64,000 nt of DNA from Blastomyces gilchristii SLH14081 (GCF_000003855.2 NW_003101677.1:1905506-1969505), one strand, 5' to 3'; positions 1-12,572 are shown, numbered from the stretch's first letter. The notes: generated from the letters alone by a model not told the origin. Made by a program: numbers and translations.

Positions 1-1
1 A

Positions 2-1062
2 TATCTCCATTCACTAAAAATTGTCCATCGCGATCTAAAACCCCAAAATATCCTCGTGGCCGCACCCAAGCCCCGAACGGGTTCGACTTCTCTTCGGTTG
101 CTGATCTCCGATTTTGGATTGTGTAAAAAGCTGGAAGATAATCAAAGTTCTTTCAGAGCTACTACTGCACACGCTGCTGGGACGTCTGGTTGGCGCGCTC
201 CTGAACTTCTTGTTGACGACGACCAAACCGTTCCAAACATTTCAACCTGGGACAATCAGAGCGCCGACTCCTCGGAACCTGCAGTCGTTGATCCCCAAAC
301 AAACCGAAGGGCAACACGTGCCATTGATATATTCTCTCTGGGATGTGTATTTTACTACGTGTTAACTCGTGGGGGTCATCCATTTGACAAGGACGGCAAA
401 TTCATGCGCGAGGCGAATATCGTCAAAGGATATCATAACTTGGATGAATTGCAGAAACTCGGAGACTACGCGTTCGAAGCTGATGATTTGATCCGGCAAA
501 TGTTGTCTCTGGATCCACGGCGTCGGTAGGTTCTTCAATTCATATATAGCCAACTCCCCAACCTCAGAGGAATTGATCGAAAGTGACTAATGAATGCTTC
601 CTTAGCCCTGATGCTACCACCGTAATGCTGCATCCTTTCTTCTGGCCGCCCGCGGATCGCCTTAGCTTCCTCTGTGATGTATCAGACCATTTCGAGTTCG
701 AACCACGCGACCCTCCATCCGCAGATCTTCTCTGTCTTGAATCCGTCGCTCCGGATGTCATGGGCTTGGAAATGGATTTCCTCAAACTATTGCCAAAGGA
801 CTTTAAAGACAGCCTTGGCAAACAGCGGAAGTACACAGGGTCGAAGATGCTTGACCTTCTGCGCGCTCTTCGGAACAAACGTAATCATTACAACGATATG
901 CCGGAACATCTTAAGGCTCATATTGGAGGGCTACCGGTGGGCTATCTTCAATTCTGGGCTGTGCGGTTCCCCAGCCTGCTGATTAATTGCCACTGGGTGG
1001 TTATGCAGCTGGGTCTAACAAAGGTGGAGAGGTTCAAGCGCTACTTCACACCGCCTGTGTGA
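2..1062 (+). CDS. IRE1: IRE1 kinase/endoribonuclease, C-terminal part (cut by window start)
   Basis: This is the unfolded-protein-response sensor of the ER membrane, whose cytosolic RNase splices HAC1/hacA mRNA. Only the end of the protein is present, because the frame is already open at base 2. Visible in order are the kinase catalytic loop IVHRDLKPQN, the DFG motif in LISDFGLCKK, the activation-segment end GTSGWRAPE, helix F (DIFSLGCVFYYVLTRGGHPF), and then the KEN RNase domain. The KEN domain includes FLKLLPKDFKDSLGKQRKYT, SKMLDLLRALRNKRNHYNDM with the conserved His-Tyr of the RNase site, and the end FPSLLI...RFKRYFTPPV. Exons are 2-525 and 606-1062. The intron starts GTAGGT, has a GTGACTAATG branch site and ends TTAG; splicing joins DPRRR to PDATTVMLHPFFW, as expected for the family. 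The identification is near certain. Confidence 0.97.
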
Positions 1063-2072
1063 AGAAGTAAGAGAGTTTTTTTTTTATTATTTTTTTAATT
1101 TTTTAATTTTCTTTTATTTAAAACAGGATGGATTGTTCTCAGCAAATGATACGATTATTATGAAATCTAGACGATAAGTATTGATAGAATATTCATTTTT
1201 CATTGTTTCGTCAACGGAAATTTATTGTAGGATATGAGACATGATGGAGGCTTTTTTTTACATTGTGTTATTAGAATTGGAAATACGTGGTACTTCCCCC
1301 CCCTTTTTTTTACTCCTCCATTCACAAACTGAGGTAAAAAGACAGTTGTAGGCCTTCCCTAGAGTGTAATTCCCCACAATACAGGAAGCATAGCTTGTAG
1401 AATTACTCAATAATTATCCCAGGCTTAAAATGAACTACTTTTCACTCAGAGATGTTAATGGCTTTTGGTGGTTGCAATGGCCTGGTGCTCAGACAGCAGT
1501 CATTTAACTACCGTACGCGTGGGTGTTGGGTGAGCAAATTGCCAGGGCAAAGATCGCGCGATGTTCACAGCGCGCACTCTAAAGTTGACCTAATGAGACA
1601 ACACAATTAACTACAGTACAACAACAACACAACGCAGCATTGCCCCTCTTTTCTCCCCAATCCACTTCTTCCGTTTCATTTACAACCTTGAGATAGCAAT
1701 TGTCCTCGTCGCCCTTCACGTCTCAGGTGTTCTCTTCTCGCTTTTTCTCCTTCCCCCTCTTCCACGCTAAGCAGCTTGAGAGCTCTCGCCGTTAATCCCT
1801 GCGAGGATCCCTTTGCTGTCCGATCGCATGCCCCATAGCCAGCGTCCTCCATCATCATATTCAATATTCGTGTGTTAGGAACGCTTTTTCTCTTTCGCTG
1901 AGCCTTTGTTGGCTTCGTAAACCTCCTTGTCTGGCGGCCATTGAGCCAACAACAACCCAATCTGGGATACTCCCCTCTCTGCGCGAAACTCCCATCCCTC
2001 CAGCAAGGAAATTATTACCAGACACACCAACGGGGTGAGGAGCGAGGCCGCACCCCGCCTCGCACTGCGACA
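1063..2072. other. Intergenic region between IRE1 and the Dnt1-like gene
   Basis: No gene was recognised. A T-rich run just after the IRE1 stop (about 1076-1120) fits a 3' end/polyadenylation region. The 1600-2072 part is C/T-rich and is probably promoter and 5' leader of the next gene. The reading frame of that gene stays open upstream to about 1941, but there is no ATG in it before 2073. Confidence 0.6.
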
Positions 2073-5000
2073 ATGGTGCTTCTCCGTTTGACTGTCAAAG
2101 TTTACCCCCGGGAGCAGCTTGGTCGGCCATCTACGCCAAATCAGGCTGGGGAAAATGAGGGCCGCAAATCCATCAACTTTCTCCTACCGGTACACCAGCC
2201 GGAACGGGTGATGCTGGGGAATTTGGCTCATATGATACGGGAGAAATGGATGACATTACAGCCTGACGCTGGGTGAGTTGATATTTCTTCACTGCAGATT
2301 GGGTAGTCGAGGAGGAGAGTACTGGGTTTCGGCTAACAGTCCTCCATGACTTGATCCCCCACTTAGACCGCTCGAAATAAAGAAGCTCGTAGATGACAAG
2401 CACCCGGAGGACACCCTGGATGCAGCATTGACAGTGGCAGATGTGTTTGTGGACAACGGGAAAGCTCTTGCCGACGGCCTAGATCAGAGAGGGGCAGTAC
2501 GGGTCATCCAACAGCCTGGGCGCCCGGAGCGATATGGGTCTGTGGTCCAGGATTGGGGTGCTATAGCGAGCAATTACGCTCGTCCCGCTCCGCCGTTATT
2601 TTTGGATCAGCTACGTCACGAAGATCGTCCCATACATACTGGATTCAGAGGGGGGCCTGTCGCTGGCCCCTCGCATGCTGCGCAGGTTCCAGAGTCTGAC
2701 TATGTACCCCAGTCCAGCGAGATTGGTGAAGAAAGATCCAGCGGATATGATAACCATACCCATGCGTCGCCTATTTTGGTGGAAGACTCGCAGAAACCCA
2801 GAATCTTCGCTTCTTCTGCTGGCAAAAGCCTGGGTATATTTACATTTTCTTTTCTTTTGAACACTGTCATATCCTGTACCACAGTACCCGCTAACTCTCT
2901 ATGTTTTTACATGTAGACTCACGCAACTATGAATGCACCATGCCGAAAGACCTTAGTCGATCCGTTATGACTACCCAGGAAGAAGATATAGGTTATGGCG
3001 GTACTATTCACGATGCATTGAAATATACAAATGCTAAGGGTAAGTCCTACACTATCATTCAGATATCCCTTACGGTTGTCATAGGTGTTAACTTACATTG
3101 TCTCCCTTACCAGATGAAGCGGCAATGCGAGGGATAGAGCGACAGGAATTGCTGAGCGCCAGCATGCCCCCACCACGAGTTTCGGCGGCGCCGCAGTCCT
3201 CATTTCCCAGCCACAAACTTCGTTCCACGTCTTCGACACACAGCAACTTGAATGCTACAACATCCCATAAGAGAGAAGCAGAAGCTGTGGACATCTATGC
3301 CATTCCCTCCACTAGCCAGGAGAAGTTCAAAACACCTCAGAAGCCTCAGTCTACCAAACGACAACGAAAGAATATAAGTCGAACTGATGAATTCACAATA
3401 AAAAACAATATGGAAACTCTACTTGCGTCCCCTGGAGATAGAGCGAACAACGCGATCATCGTTGATAGCGATGTAGGTGAGGATAAGCGGACTAATCAGG
3501 CCCAGAGCCCAAGGGATGATAATGTAACCACCGAAAATCAATCAGGTATTCGACGTGGGACTAGGAAGTCAAATATTCGCGGCCCCGGAAGAATATCCAT
3601 GGCACTTAAGCCCGCGATTGCGCCTCCTGGGAATGCGAAAACTTCCACCCCAGGTTCGACCGGTACTACGAAAGCACCTGCAAAGAAGAGCATCTCTGTC
3701 GTAATCGCCGATTCAGATATTGAAATTGTCGATCGGCCCAAACAACACACGGAGAGGAGCAGTGGTGGTCAGCAGGGGGACACCTCCCAACCTAGAGGAA
3801 ATGTAATCGATGGCGGAAATAACGATGAAGGAGATCGCAATGCATCGACTGGCGCAAATGGCACGAACTCCGCAAAAAGAGGTTCAACTCAAAGGTCCAA
3901 TGCCTACCAGTTATCACATGTGGATGCTGAAGATAGCAATCCTATTTACTCCGATGTCTCAGATAGCAATATCCCGGATGATTCCGGAGCGTCTTCTTCA
4001 AGGGCGCAGAAAAATACTCAAATCGCGACCCCCCAGAAGCCTACACAAAAGCCGACCTCTTCGCCGGTTGAGAGACGCCAAACTCCAGGTAGTGGCAGCG
4101 CGCCCTACTCACAGACTCATAACAGCCTTGGCATCCTTGAATTGACAACGGATCCAGATAACATTCCCGAGAAACCATCTCACAGCTCTCCCAGTCGCCC
4201 TCGCGGTGCACAGGAGCTCGAACTGGGAATTACGTCACCACCGCCGAAACTCTCAAGAACTCCTTCGACGAGCCAGCCAGTTGTTGCTCCTGATGCCAGG
4301 GGAAACACCAGGAGTGGTGTGTCCACCACGCCAGCGTTTCCCCGCCCGCGTCCAGCAAGCCAAAGTCAAACGGAGCGTCGGGGTTCCCGTCTAGAATCCG
4401 AGAAAAGCAGCACGGGCGATCCGCGTACGCCTGTGATGTCGGCACTGCGTTCAGTTCAAAAATCTACGCCCAGAACTGTATCTAGCCGACGTTCTGTTTC
4501 ATTCGTCGACGATCCAAAAGTTGACTCGCAGCCCACTCCCTCTTCGGCCTCATCGGTGAAAATCGGCAACACCATGTATCCACCCGGAACAACAGTGGAG
4601 TGGGTTGAATGGCAGCGTACGGATGCTAAGCTTCAAAAGAGAATCGATGAAGCAAGGCTCCAAGGAAAGAGCCAAGGCTATTGCGCGCTCTTGGAAGAAG
4701 TTAAGCATTTTACGGAGAAGTTGTACGATGCCAACTCGAAGAAGATTGGATTTAAAATTACCAAGTACGAGCGGAAGTTGAACAAGGCCAAGGAAAATCT
4801 TCAGGATCATCCTGAAGAGGATCACCATGCGGCAAGTAGCTCAGGGGATGGTCATCTTGAGAATAACCATAGGAGAGAAGACGAAAGTATGAAAAGAAGC
4901 AAGAACCACACGGATGTGATGGGGACACCAAAGGGGACTAGAAAGAAGTTGAAGCACCAAACTGGGCTTGATGGTACCTCGGAGGAAGAGTCTCAAGGCG

Positions 5001-5917
5001 AGAAGCCCCACGCCAAACAGCTATCAGATACTCCTGCTCCCGGGGATTCCCTAGTCTCCCCTTCACTTGAGACTCCTTCCACAGGTAACTTTGTTGTGGC
5101 TATCAGCCCATCACCAGGAGGAATGGGCAATGGAATCCCAGGAAAGAATGTGGAAGAGGCAAAAACCTCTAAGGTTGGAAACGGGCTGAAACGAAAACGA
5201 CCAGAATCGGGCACTGTCAAATCGCCCGACAACACTAAGCGCGTCCGGTCGGACTACAGACCCCATTCCGTAGAGCCTGAGCGAGAGCGAGAGCCGAATA
5301 ACATGAATACGAATTCCCCGGGGCAAGAACGCTCGGAGGAACCAGAACAGCGCAACGGAAAATCTCCCGCCAGAGATCCCATGTCATCATCAGACTCCAG
5401 CAGCTCCGATTCTGACACCGACTCAGAATCCGACTCCAACCTCACCCCAGCGAACGCCAATATAGGCAATCGGCCCTCCTTGCCTCCTCCCGGAGGCTCA
5501 GCGCGGAGGTCCCTGGTCACGCCGTTCCGCAGTATCAACAAAACCTGGCCGAACAATGGTGCTCAGTGGTTATCGGAAGAACCAGAAAATACCCACACCA
5601 CCACTACTACTCCCAAAGGGGCTGCCACCGGATTCGGTGCGCCAACGTCATTCTCCCAGCCTGCACCTGGTAGTACCGGTACTGGTGGTGCTAGCAGCCC
5701 GAGAACGTCCAGAATACCTATGAATGGCGGAGTCCGTGGTGCTCCACGCGACACGTTGAAAACGCTTTTAGAGCGCCAGAAGGGGAGTGAGGATGAGGGT
5801 AGTGCGAAGAACATGTCTGCGTCTGAGAATGGTGACGGTGCGCAGGGCGAGTATGGTGGTGGTAGTAACGGGTTCCGCGGTCTGAATGTCCTCCTCCGCA
5901 GGGCTGGGCTTCGGTAA
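2073..5917 (+). CDS. Dnt1/Net1-like nucleolar protein (Cdc14-binding family N-terminus)
   Basis: The protein has about 1197 residues. Its N-terminus (MVLLRLTVKVYPREQL, then INFLLPVHQ and ADVFVDNGKAL) resembles the N-terminal domain of fungal Dnt1/Net1 proteins. These are nucleolar scaffolds that bind Cdc14-type phosphatase and influence rDNA silencing and mitotic exit or cytokinesis checkpoints. Exons are 2073-2272, 2367-2833, 2917-3039 and 3114-5917; all introns are GT-AG and the frame is continuous through them. The rest is low complexity: long Ser/Thr/Pro/Lys-rich stretches, a short charged helical block (VEWVEWQRTDAKLQKRIDEA to about KLNKAKENL, probably coiled coil), a nucleolar-style acidic serine tract around 5380-5445, and basic patches such as LKRKRP. 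The start is the first in-frame ATG. The family call rests on the first ~100 residues only. Confidence 0.8.
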
Positions 5918-6896
5918 TTTTTGCTATGGAGGTTTCTCCTTTCTTCTATTTCCATTTGCGAATTTTTACCCCAAATGCCAGTTAAACGGTGTTGTCCCTG
6001 GCCGCCAGGCAGGAATTTCGGTTTCTGCTTTTTTTCGTCTCCTAGTAGATCGGGACTTTTGTGAATTATCTATTTGATTATCTGATTATTTGCTTTTTGT
6101 GATTGGTGTTAAGAGGGAGCAAAACTGCGGATAGTATGGTAGCAAGCGAACTCTTGTAATTTGAAGCGACTGATTTCTGTATGTTTTTCCCGTCTTCCAT
6201 TTCCTCTTTGTCTTCAATATCCCCCTCCTTACCTGTTTTTTCCGTGACGCTCAATCCCCCTATTCCTGTCCATGGGAGCATATCCGCTACCCGGGTTTGA
6301 AGAATGCTTTTAGATGTTGGGCGTGAAGGGAAGTGATACCCGGGGGGTGTGTCCCAATCGGTGAAATGGGAATGAGGGCGGTGCAACAGGATTGTTGAGC
6401 CCTTTTGTTTGATTGGGCCTTTGAAAGCGTTTGCGTCTCCCAATTCTGGAGCCTGCATAGGAAGACCTACGTAGGCGATTTCGTTTGTTCTACTACTCCC
6501 TTTCTCTTTCTATGTGGTTTGTGTATGATAGTTGTTCTACGTCAAGTTGATTTGATAGCTATTGAATTAGCTAGTTAGTTCATTTGAAGAATATATGTAG
6601 GTAGGGAGGTAAATAACTTCATGCAAAATTGCAAAACCAGATCGCGGCACATGGTTCCAAAAAATACATCCGGCTTAAGCTGTTAGTTATTCGAAAGTTG
6701 GGTTTTCATTTCTCGTTCATCATTGGTAAGCCCGGCATGTAAAAATAGTATTTCGTACTCCCACTTTTCTCTAACTGGTAATTAAATTAAAAGGTACCAA
6801 AATCTCAAATTCGTGTTGTTTTGTCACTCCACCCAGACGAAACACAACCACCAAGGCCGAAATTACCGTGAAACTAAGGGAAATTAGCATCGTAAT
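5918..6896. other. Intergenic, convergent 3' ends
   Basis: This lies between two genes that point at each other. A 126-codon open frame on the minus strand (6078-6458) has no recognisable domain and sits in what is probably the 3' UTR of the Dnt1-like gene. It is not called as a gene. The remainder is AT-rich without repeats that I can see. Confidence 0.5.
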
Positions 6897-8219
6897 TTAT
6901 TTCCCTATGGCCTCCTCCATCCATCCCTGAGGCACAGGCTCGATATCAACCAGCCAGCCAAAGTCATCCAAAATATCCCCGGTTTGGATCCCCTTGAGCG
7001 TCTTCAGCAATTTCCTACAGATCTCGCCACCCTCATCGCCCTCGCCAGAATTGAAAGTGAACTTATCATTCTTCGACTTCATCGTAATGCTCTTAATCGG
7101 CACAAGCGCCGCCGCCGTCCCCGCCGCCATGACCTCGTCGAACTCCACAAGCTCCTCATACCCAACCCGCCGACGCTCGACCTTGTAGCCAAACATCTTC
7201 GCCCCAATCTCACACACAGACGACGCCGTCACCGAATCAATCACGTTCTTGCTATCCGGCAACACCAGCGTGATGGTGCCCGTCCCTTTATCCCTCCGCA
7301 CGCCGATGAACGCAGAGGTCGAGAACTCATCGATCTCCGTGCGCGTCTTGCTGTCCAAGTGTAGCGTGATGCCGTACCCCTCCGCACGTGCTCGGTCACT
7401 ATGCCGCAGGACGGGCGCATAGTTGCCACCGACCTTGGCGGAGCCCGTCCCGTCGGGTGCAGAGCGGTCAAAGTCCTCGAGGATCAGCGCGTCGACGGCA
7501 TGCACGCCGTGGTAGACGCCCGTGGGCATAACGAAGACGACAAATGTGTATTCGTCCGGCGGGGAGAGGCCGAGCTGGGCGGAGGAGCCGAAGATGAGGG
7601 GCCGGATATACATCGCTGCGCCCGTGGAGTGCGGGGGTACGAATTCAGCATTGGCCGCGACGGCGAGGCGGACGCATTCGATGAAGTGCTCCTTGGGCAC
7701 TGGAGGGATGGAGATGAATTCGGCGGAGTGCTGCATGCGCACGGCGTTTTTCTGGGGGCGGAAGATGGTTATGCGCCCGTGGGCGGAGGGGGAGGAGGAG
7801 GAGGGTGCGTGGCGGAAGGCTTTCATGCCTTCGTAGGCTTGTTGGCCGTAGTTTAGGCCTGGGGCCATGCCGTGGATTGGGAGGAAGGGGGATGCGACGA
7901 AGCGCGGGGGGCTCCATTGCGGGCTGGAGGAGTGGGAGAAGTGCGATTCGACATGACCGTTGACTGTTGGGAGACGGGCTATTAGAGGGGGTTCTCGGTT
8001 GTTTATATGCGACGCATCAATGGGGTGGGTCAGTGAGTCAGTCATACCTTCGCGGACTTTGAAGCCGACGTTATTCCAGTCTGGACAATTGGGTTCGCTC
8101 TGTTAGCCGCGGTAGATCCCCTTCCAAACCATTGTCTGCTAGAATGCGAATCGCATTTGGAGAGAGTATCACAACATACCGATCGAGTCGACTGGTGGCG
8201 GAGGAAAGGCAGAGGTCAT
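6897..8219 (-). CDS. Branched-chain amino acid aminotransferase (PLP fold type IV)
   Basis: The enzyme transfers the amino group between Leu/Ile/Val and 2-oxoglutarate and has about 379 residues. Exons on the minus strand are 8219-8180, 8080-8048 and 7963-6897. The first two tiny exons encode MTSAFPPPPVDSI and DWNNVGFKVRE, and the third begins VNGHVESHFS. This restores the family N-terminus (DWxNxGFxxxxVNGH). The longest simple ORF, starting MTDSLTHP, begins inside intron 2 and is a false start. Motifs present are GLNYGQQAYEGMKAFR, FRPxxNAxRM, the PLP lysine in SAKVGGNYAP, and EVMAAGTAAALVPI. No mitochondrial presequence is evident, so a cytosolic isozyme or a cluster-type paralogue is possible. 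It is the first of several metabolic genes in a row. Confidence 0.93.
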
Positions 8220-9035
8220 GGTACAGTACAAGGAATTTTTATATAAATAGGTAGATAGATAGCAGATTAACTACTAACAAACTAACCAACTGCCGAGTAA
8301 AATGTCTCAACGAATTGAAGAAATACTATAAGGAAGAGGATACCTAGAATGGGCGGGTGAGAGTAGGTATTTATTATTCCGCCGCCAAAAGGCGGGGCGG
8401 TGGAGGAAGTGGAGAGAGTTCGGGGCATTCGTAAAGCTTAGTTTAGTTATATCATCCGAGATCGGTCTGTCTTCTGCGGGTTTAAGCTGCTTGAACAATG
8501 AAAGGTAAGGATTGAACTGTGGTTCTCCTGCTCTATCCTGTAGGGAGATGCATATAAATACGGATGCGTTTGGATATGTATTGTCTGATTTGCGTTCCTC
8601 TCGCTCCCAAACAGCTGTCCTTGCAACGCTTTGGACTTCTCCATCCCGTTTCATCTCAGGCTTTTTGGAATATGAACGCCGCAGAGTAGTTAGGTTAGTG
8701 TGTAACTGCTGCGTATGCTGCATACGCATTCTGTTCACCTCTACAGATTAGCCGGACTAACTATAACCTAGTGACCGAAAGGCAGACAATGATTGGATTC
8801 TTGAAACGATCTTGCGCATCAACAAGACGTTTGCCTTTTTTTTGAGAGAAAAAGATAAAAAAAGAAAAGAAGAAAAAGAAAAGAAATTCATTAGGGCATC
8901 ACCAAGTCATGTGATTTAGGCTACTCACTGAAGTTAACAAATTCGGTTGTGACAATGGAAGAATTGTAAAAGACAAGGCAAGAAACAGAATTGTGAGCCC
9001 AGGATATTCCAGAGATACCGGCCATAATAGATCAC
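8220..9035. other. Intergenic, aminotransferase promoter and hydrolase 3' region
   Basis: This holds the upstream region of the aminotransferase and the downstream region of the MetX-like hydrolase. An A-rich purine tract (about 8838-8890) is the main feature. Short open frames on both strands show no domain or plausible start context. Confidence 0.5.
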
Positions 9036-10537
9036 CTATTTACCACTGGGAACCGCCTTGAAAAATTGCACCAGTTTGTCATTCAGCCACATCATGTCCT
9101 CTTTGTTACCTGGCGGTGCGCCGGCCCAGTCTGAATTTATATGGTCAGCCTGCATATTGCATTGCACATCCGATATTTTGGGCCTTGGGTGATGATGATG
9201 ACTTACGTCCCCATATGGATGGGAAGACATCCAGCTCGCCAATTCCAGGTTGCAAGTTTGCGACTTCGTACTCCGAATCCTCAGGCCTGTCCCGCATTAA
9301 TGTCCATCGATGTAGTCAGTAGCCGCTGGCCTCGAAAGGAGACGATGTGCGGAATTGGGGTGCCACCTATAAGTACTTACGGGAAGTAGAGGTCGGTTTT
9401 ACTAGGCAGAACCAGTGCCTTGGCTTTGATCGCTTTCAGAGCAGCTTCAAAGTTACCGTTGTACCGTTCCTGCTTGGAGATGTCGCCATTTTGCCAGGTC
9501 TGTAACATGACGAGCAGATTCTCCGGCTCTATAGAATGGTCAACTCGGTCTTCTTTGACACCAGCTGTTACCACTTATTTACAGTGGTGGAGGACCTTTA
9601 GTTAGGAAGAAAGCTTCCCAGAAATTCACCATAAAGTCCTCAAGATCTTTGAATCCGAGGATGGATTCATGCAGCCTCTGCCGGTAAAATGTCTGGCTCA
9701 TTCCCCTTTGTATTGGGTAAAGAGAAAAAAAATCAGTCATCCGTTGCAACTCAAGACGGTATTTCCGATTTCCTTCTCACTTACCAACCAGAATACCCTC
9801 GACCAAACCCTCTCAGCGCAACCTCTCTCTCCTCCCAAGTCCACGACCGGATTGAATCGTTGGCAACCGCAGCTCCAACCTCTCCTACCCCGGCAGACCG
9901 ATAGCCCTTGGTCGCTAACAAGGTGCTCTTGATGCCTTCAAGAAAAGCCTGGTTGTGCAACGAGGTCTTCGCAGAGCCACAGAACGGAACGATCAAATCC
10001 ATAAAGTCTGGATATTGGGTTGCCCACTGGTATGCCTGGGCCGCACCCATCGACCAGCCCAGGACGGCGCGTAGATGGGTAATGTTAAAATGCTTGGTAA
10101 CCAGCTCATGCTGGGCCCTCACATTGTCGTAGAAGGAGACACGAGGGAACTCCTTGATGGCAGGGGAATTGGAGGGCGACGTGGATTGGCCGTTCCCGAA
10201 CAACGCGGGGACGATGATGAAGTATTTCTTCGGGCTGAGTTCCTTGTCCTCTCCAACCAGCCAGAGGTTATCGGAGATAACTAATTTGCATGGGAAAATG
10301 ATAAGAATACATGCTGTTAGCATATGCGGATATGCTTATATGATTTTCATTGCTGTGGGGTAACTTATTTTATAGAACAAACGTACGGCCAGAAAACCAC
10401 GTCGGGTAGACAACTGCGGGGAGACTTGGATCGCCCAGCGCCTTGAAAGCGATATGGGCATTGGGGATAACCTCGCCGCTCTGAAGCTTCCAGTCGCCGA
10501 GAGCGAACGTTTCGAAATCGTTCTGCGCTGAAGCCAT
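9036..10537 (-). CDS. MetX/homoserine O-acetyltransferase-like alpha/beta hydrolase
   Basis: This is a 359-residue alpha/beta-hydrolase of the homoserine acyltransferase-like group. Fungi have many such proteins, including some in metabolite clusters. Minus-strand exons are 10537-10387, 10280-9785, 9705-9596, 9528-9381, 9286-9207 and 9130-9036, and splicing gives one continuous frame. Start MASAQNDFETFALGDWKLQS; oxyanion-side YPTWFSG; KYFIIVPALFGNGQSTSPSN; nucleophile elbow LGWSMGAAQAYQWA (Ser); acid in SKTDLYFPPEDSEYE (Asp); and C-terminal His in SIWGHWAGAPP. The catalytic triad is therefore complete. The donor of intron 3 (GTCCTC) is weak, but the junction FFLTKEPENLLVMLQTWQ is what the family predicts. 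The true acyl substrate cannot be read from sequence. Confidence 0.9.
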
Positions 10538-11503
10538 TACTGCCTTCTCTGTTATTGCAGTGCTAATACAGTGCTATGTGTTTATGTTGACGAAATGATG
10601 ATGCAAATACTGTAGCGCCTATTCTGAGGTCAAGTCACGATGTCTGTATGGCGCCTCGGTGGTGGAGTTGGCGCGGGGTTGAAATAGGTAAGTTAAGCAG
10701 AGTAATATCTGAAGTATTAGTTACATACAGATGGATTTGATAGAGATCCCTGGATACCCGTTGAACCTTGCGGAATCGCATTGACAAAAATGCTCCTCGG
10801 TCCGGTGTTTAACACTATTGATTAATTCTTATTGTTAAGCTTTTCTTCGATCCAGGCTATGGAAATATTTAACTATCAGTAAGTTAGTTAATATCCACCA
10901 ATATTGCTCTATCCAAGGCCCCGGTAGTTAACTAACTCCAGCCATTTTTCATCCGTTGCATGTATGAAAGACAGCAGAGGCACATCGAAATACAGCACTA
11001 TACAGCACTATATTATCGGAACGACAGCGAATTTTGGTGGCGGGCCAGCCATCTAACCCTTGATGACGTTGCGTCCGGTATGCTAGGGCAGAGTGAAATC
11101 AGAAACTCTGCCTCCCCATCAACTTGGCTCTCTCCCTGTTCGTATAACCTTGATTTTCAACTGCAAGCTGCTTCCCAGCTGTATGCGTAGCCTCCACAAA
11201 ACTAACTCTCGTCCCGCCGAAGTCCGCTATGTCCGAATGTCCAGCTGGTCATCTCTTGGCTATATACCACTTACCAAGGCGATGGAGGCCGGAATTTGCT
11301 GCTCGCAGTTATCCTTATTCCCGAAACGAAGCTCTCCCGAGCATGTCATAAAAGAGAAGCTGTTCTTCTAGCTAGATTTTTAAAGCGAATCTCCAAACAC
11401 CCCGTTGCGTTTTATTGCCAAAAACAGACCCACATAAAGAGTCAAATGGAAAATTCCTATCACGACCAAAAAAGAAATAGAAAGAAAGAAAGAATCACAA
11501 AAT
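10538..11503. other. Intergenic region between divergent hydrolase and dehydrogenase genes
   Basis: The two genes diverge from here, so both promoters lie in this 1 kb. No coding homology was seen. A small direct repeat (ATACAGCACT at about 10991 and 11001) and an A-rich leader just before 11504 are the only visible features. Confidence 0.5.
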
Positions 11504-12572
11504 ATGGTTGATTCTCCAGTCTGGTTCATCACCGGCGCATCTTCCGGCTTTGGATCTGCGCTTGCAGAAGCGGTACTGAAGGCAGGCAACCGAGTCATCG
11601 CCTCGGCGAGAAACCCAGAGAAGGCTAGACGAGAGCTCCCACAGATTGAAGAGCTTGGTGGGAAATGGCTACAGTTGGATGTCACCACAAGCGAAGTAGG
11701 GGAGAACGTCCAGGGAGTGATACAGGAGTACGGCAGGATTGATGTTGAGATCAACAATGCTGGATATTCCCTTCTTGGGACCCTAGAGGATATGAGGTAA
11801 GTGGCCAGATGGAATTCAACTGTTGTATATTCCCAACAGCGAAAACTTTGTTGTTTATGAAATTATTATCATAATGATCTATCTATTCTTTTCGAAAATT
11901 CCAACGGGTGGGCTGATGATGAAATTAAATAGCGAAGCTGAGATCTATCAGCAGTACAACACAAATGTCTACGGCCCAATCCGAGTGATGAAGGCAGTCA
12001 TTCCGTCAATGAGAGCACGCAAATCAGGTACCATTGTGAATTTTACTAGCATCGCCGGCCTCGACGCGCGTTTGGCCTGTTCTATGTACGCGGGTAGCAA
12101 GTTTGCTCTTGAAGGTACGTCGCTAATAGGCGGATGATATCTCCAATTCCGCCCAACAAACCTTCGTTAACATACAAAACCTAAAAGTCATATCGGAGTC
12201 CCTCGCTTGTGACCTCGCCCCCTTTAACATTCGGCTTCTCATCGTTGAGCCGGACGCATTCCGCATAAAATTTGCAGCTGCGATCCAAACCCCCGCGGCC
12301 GTGGAACTTCGAAGCCGTACGAAGGCACGCCCGTGCATGAGACGCTGCAACGTTTCCTCACCCTTGATGGCAAACAGCCGGGGGATCCCGTCAAGGCCGT
12401 CGCGAGAGTTATGGATGTGATCAACGGGACTGGCATGGGCGATGGGGAAACGGGCTTCTTACGACTCCCATTGGGGCCTGATTGTGTGCAGAGGACACGG
12501 GACAAGATTATGTCGCTTCAGCAGAATTTTGATGCCATGGAGGAGATAGCCCTGAACACAAATTTTGATTAG
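11504..12572 (+). pseudogene. Short-chain dehydrogenase/reductase with a frame break
   Basis: This is a classical SDR (Rossmann NAD(P)-dependent oxidoreductase). Exon 11504-11796 begins MVDSPVWFITGASSGFGSA (cofactor motif TGxxxGxG) and has INNAGYSLLG. Exon 11933-12114 carries TIVNFTSIAGLDA (catalytic Ser) and MYAGSKFALE (YxxxK). Exon 3 from 12188 reads VISESLACDLAPFNIRLLIVEP...AAIQTPA in one frame up to about 12305. The expected continuation (KPYEGTPVHETLQRFLTLDG to the stop at 12572) is in another frame from 12312. A net one-base loss (or two-base gain) in about 12301-12311 explains this, and there is no room for an intron. It is either a recently inactivated gene or a sequencing error. Apart from this the family features are complete. 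Confidence 0.85.

Noticed and set aside
1676..2073. Minus-strand open frames upstream of the Dnt1-like gene
   Set aside because: No domain, no codon pattern, overlap the likely promoter/leader of the real gene.
2428..3137. CRISPR array or bacterial operon signals anywhere in the window
   Set aside because: None seen; introns and gene content are eukaryotic throughout.
6078..6458. 126-codon minus-strand frame after the Dnt1-like gene
   Set aside because: No recognisable family; lies in the probable 3' UTR of the plus-strand gene. Could be revisited with RNA data.
6984..7917. Several long frames antisense or out of frame within the aminotransferase
   Set aside because: Shadows of a GC-rich coding exon; Arg/Pro-rich composition is typical of such frames.
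8307..8738. 143-codon minus-strand frame
   Set aside because: No similarity to any family I know, low-complexity ends, sits in the aminotransferase promoter.
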